From assembly GCA_964631295.1 (NCBI GenBank), contig CAZVXI010000156.1, positions 1-7,528 of the forward strand: a DNA stretch of 7,528 bases. The letters are read 5' to 3'. Position 1 is the first letter of the stretch, and every line of letters begins with the position of its first letter. Positions 5,638-7,528 of the stretch are shown here, piece by piece. The notes beneath the pieces were generated by a model. The model was not told where the DNA came from and did not search any database. It saw nothing but the letters and a program-made list of their open reading frames with translations. A program made the translations under genes and the position numbers. This DNA comes from CAZVXI01 sp964631295. Its GTDB lineage: Bacteria > Planctomycetota > Phycisphaerae > Phycisphaerales > SM1A02.

Positions 5638-6783
5638 TTACTGCTCGTTCGCCGCGAACCACGCAAACCAGAGTGCGTATCGCGTCAAGGGCGGATCGAC
5701 TGCCTTGCCTGCTGCGTCATACGTGGAGGTGACATATGCCGTGACAGGGTCGGCGGTGGTTGCGATGTTCAACGTGAGATCGCCGAAGTCGACTTCAACG
5801 CGACCGTCCACATCCGCCCGTGCCTGCAGCGCATCCAGTGGGAATGGGCGTGCAGATTCGCCCTGGCCGATGATCAGCATTGGTGTCTTCGGTGCGGGGC
5901 CGGAATCTGCAGGCGGCATTGGCGACACGCCTGCCACGATCTCATCGCTTTGCAGATATTGATCGTAGTTGAACTGCTTGTAGCGCTTGAGCGATGATTC
6001 ATCGCGCTTCACGACGGTTGTCTGCGGATGGGTTTGCAGCCAGTCTTTCCAGAGCGTGATGGCGCACGAGATCGGTTGCAGTTCAAGCCCTTGCCTGGCA
6101 GACTCACCCGAGATCGCCCTGCCGCGCAACTGGCTCCAGAGCGATTCGCCGCCCGGCTCTCGATTTGGATCATCGTGCCGCTCGTACATGACGAGGTTGG
6201 AATCGAGCACGAGCCCGCTGACGCCGAACTCAATGGCCTTGCCGCCCGCGCGCCTGTCAAAAGCCACTGCAGCGCCGCTGAGCGCGTTGTAGGTGACTGC
6301 AATGGGAACCTGTCCGAGTGTGTCGTTGATGATCTCGTGAACTTCGAGCACATGCAGCGGATACGCTCGCGACTCGCCATTGATCGAGACGCCGATCACA
6401 CGATCCATCGGGACGACATACTTGCCTCGCTGCGCTGCGTTGAATCGCGCGATGTCGATGCCAGGCATCGAGCCCGGATCTGTCATCGATTGCAAAAGAT
6501 CTCGATGAGCCTGCAGCGCCTGCAGATTGCTGACGTCAATCGTCGGATTGGACAGATCGAACAGAAAACTCGGCACATCGCCCTTCCGACCCGGCGGCCG
6601 TTGCGAGAAGCCGGCAATCGCGGGCAGGATCGCCCAGAGCGTGAGCGCAGTGGTCATGATGAGTGTGAGCAATATCACCCAGCCGCCACTTGCAAAGGTC
6701 AGCATCCGTTGCGGGCGATCTGGCGCAGCGGGAACATTTGACGCGTCGCTGTTGGTTGGTGAACTGTTGATTTGCGTTGCCAT
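5638..6783 (-). CDS. Membrane-anchored DUF3179 protein lacking the CPLC cysteines
   Basis: The 381-residue product has a polar N-terminus, one predicted membrane helix at about 34-58 (WVILLTLIMTTALTLWAIL) and a large domain likely on the periplasmic side. Residues about 120-260 match DUF3179 (PF11376 by memory): VIGVSINGESRAYPLHVLEVHEI..NDTLGQVPIAVTY, AVAFDRRAGG, FGVSGLVLDSNLVMYER, SLWSQLRGRAISG, and LWKDWLQTHPQTTVV. The family's function is not established. Where members usually read TYCPLCG, this one reads TYNALSG (residues 164-170; Asn166 codon 6286-6288, Ser169 codon 6277-6279), and its only cysteine is Cys240. Residues about 270-381 are less recognisable. The ATG start has AGGA 7 nt upstream (6791-6794), inside the 15-nt gap after ctaB, so the two are surely co-transcribed. 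That context suggests a link to haem-copper oxidase biogenesis, but this is inference. Confidence 0.87.
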   Translation of the reverse strand: MATQINSSPTNSDASNVPAAPDRPQRMLTFASGGWVILLTLIMTTALTLWAILPAIAGFSQRPPGRKGDVPSFLFDLSNPTIDVSNLQALQAHRDLLQSMTDPGSMPGIDIARFNAAQRGKYVVPMDRVIGVSINGESRAYPLHVLEVHEIINDTLGQVPIAVTYNALSGAAVAFDRRAGGKAIEFGVSGLVLDSNLVMYERHDDPNREPGGESLWSQLRGRAISGESARQGLELQPISCAITLWKDWLQTHPQTTVVKRDESSLKRYKQFNYDQYLQSDEIVAGVSPMPPADSGPAPKTPMLIIGQGESARPFPLDALQARADVDGRVEVDFGDLTLNIATTADPVTAYVTSTYDAAGKAVDPPLTRYALWFAWFAANEQ

Positions 6784-6790
6784 GGCCTCG

Positions 6791-6794
6791 TCCT
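6791..6794 (-). promoter_or_regulatory. Ribosome binding site of the DUF3179 gene
   Basis: AGGA on the minus strand lies 7 nt before the ATG at 6783, within the short gap after the ctaB stop. It fixes the start and argues for translation from a shared mRNA. Confidence 0.6.
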
Positions 6795-6798
6795 GCGA

Positions 6799-7528
6799 TT
6801 ACCGGCTGGACTGAGCGATGAATGGTGCCGGCGGGGGAGCCACCCAAGTTGGATTCGTGTTGTCGGCACTCTCGGGTTCAGTTGGAACGGCAGTTCGCTG
6901 ATACGCAAGCGAGCCGGGCAACTGCGGGACGACGAGCTGCGTGTCCACCATCAACAGAGCCAGCATGAGAGGCAGATAAATGATGCTCGCAATGAACAAT
7001 CGCCGGGCTGTGAATGTGCTGAAATGCCGCACCATCTGGATCGCGATACCCAGCATGAGCAGCCCCCCGATCGTCGAGCCCATCGCAAACACAGGCGTGG
7101 CGACGCCAGCGACGACGAACAGTATCCCAAGCGGCAGCAGCAGCAGCGTTGTCGTGAAGATCACCTGGCACGTGAGTTTGCCTGTGGGATCGAGCACGGG
7201 CAGCATTCGGAACCCGGCGCGGGCGTAGTCATCGCGATACATCCACGCCAGTGCAAAGAAGTGAGGCAACTGCCAGATGAACAGCAACAGCCCGAGCAGC
7301 CATGCACCAGCATCGAGCGAGCCAGTCGCAGCGACCCACCCTGCCATTGGAGGCAGCGCTCCGACGACGGCGCCCATCATCGTGTTGAGTGTCGTGAGCG
7401 GTTTGAGCGGCGTGTAAATGAAGATGTATATCAGCAGCGCCAGCAGGTTCAGCCATGCAGCGCCGAGGTTCGCGCCCAGCGCAACCATCGATGTGCCAAT
7501 GAAGGTCATCACCATCGCAAGCACAAAT
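6799..7528 (-). CDS. ctaB: Protohaem IX farnesyltransferase (haem O synthase), C-terminal part (5' end outside window)
   Basis: CtaB/COX10 is a polytopic membrane prenyltransferase that adds a farnesyl group from farnesyl diphosphate to haem B, giving haem O, the precursor of haem A for aa3/caa3 oxidases. The frame is open to the right edge; the codon at 7524-7522 is GTG but reads as an internal Val, and the first Asp-rich motif lies outside. About 242 residues are visible. Diagnostic segments are IYTPLKPLTTLNT, then GALPPMAGWVAATGSLDAGAW and QLPHFFALAWMYRDDYARAG, the last holding the second Asp-rich region. These resemble mitochondrial COX10 (YTPLK...GWTAATGSLDAGAF, from memory). Further helices follow, then a Pro-rich polar tail of about 43 residues (6799-6927) after the last helix. 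The gene ends 15 nt before the DUF3179 gene and points toward the oxidase operon from the other strand. Confidence 0.95.
   Translation of the reverse strand, partial: FVLAMVMTFIGTSMVALGANLGAAWLNLLALLIYIFIYTPLKPLTTLNTMMGAVVGALPPMAGWVAATGSLDAGAWLLGLLLFIWQLPHFFALAWMYRDDYARAGFRMLPVLDPTGKLTCQVIFTTTLLLLPLGILFVVAGVATPVFAMGSTIGGLLMLGIAIQMVRHFSTFTARRLFIASIIYLPLMLALLMVDTQLVVPQLPGSLAYQRTAVPTEPESADNTNPTWVAPPPAPFIAQSSR

Noticed and set aside
5357..5962. Plus-strand open frame of 201 codons in the intergenic region running into the DUF3179 gene
   Set aside because: It is Cys/Arg/Ser-rich, has no recognisable domain and overlaps over 300 bases of a well-supported minus-strand gene.
6028..6741. Plus-strand 237-codon open frame opposite the DUF3179 gene
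   Set aside because: The minus strand encodes a recognisable DUF3179 domain; the plus frame has no motif and is Arg/Ala/His-rich.
1..7528. CRISPR array, tRNA/rRNA genes, insertion sequences or riboswitches
   Set aside because: I saw no regularly spaced direct repeats, transposase motifs, or recognisable RNA gene sequences anywhere in the window.

Overview
The window looks like a chromosomal piece of a planctomycete, most likely of the Phycisphaerae. The evidence is indirect: GC-rich DNA, GTG starts behind good Shine-Dalgarno sequences, and a secreted protein ending in the paired EF-hand/dockerin-like 'CPGDxNxSGxVGLDDLLxVLxxWG' tail that is common in that class. This assignment is from memory of such proteins, not from a search.

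Layout. (1) Positions 1-3226 (+) hold the distal part of a haem-copper cytochrome c oxidase operon: the C-terminal part of subunit I (ctaD/coxA, cut by the left edge), a subunit III with an unusually large loop (coxC), a prokaryotic subunit IV with a long charged tail, and a second, divergent subunit III-like gene. Subunit I carries YSHPAVY in place of the classical GHPEVY, so it is an A2-type enzyme. (2) Positions 3227-3431 are a 205-base spacer. (3) Positions 3432-5321 (+) encode a secreted right-handed beta-helix protein with a CSLREA-like N-terminal segment, an Ig-like module and a C-terminal dockerin-like domain. (4) Positions 5322-5637 are a non-coding convergent intergenic region with several inverted repeats, two of them placed as possible terminators. 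(5) Positions 5638-7528 (-) hold a two-gene unit: ctaB (haem O synthase, cut by the right edge) followed after 15 nt by a membrane-anchored DUF3179 protein.

Working together: CtaB makes haem O, the precursor of the haem A used by aa3/caa3-type oxidases, so the minus-strand unit serves the plus-strand oxidase. The DUF3179 protein is tied to this pathway only by its position. The beta-helix gene has no visible functional link to respiration and separates the two halves of the oxidase locus.

I found no clearly novel system such as a CRISPR array, mobile element or defence island. The points worth a second look are variations within known families: tandem subunit III genes of which one has lost the conserved glutamate, a roughly 120-residue loop in the other, His-rich tails on the oxidase subunits, and a DUF3179 protein without the family's CPLC cysteines.
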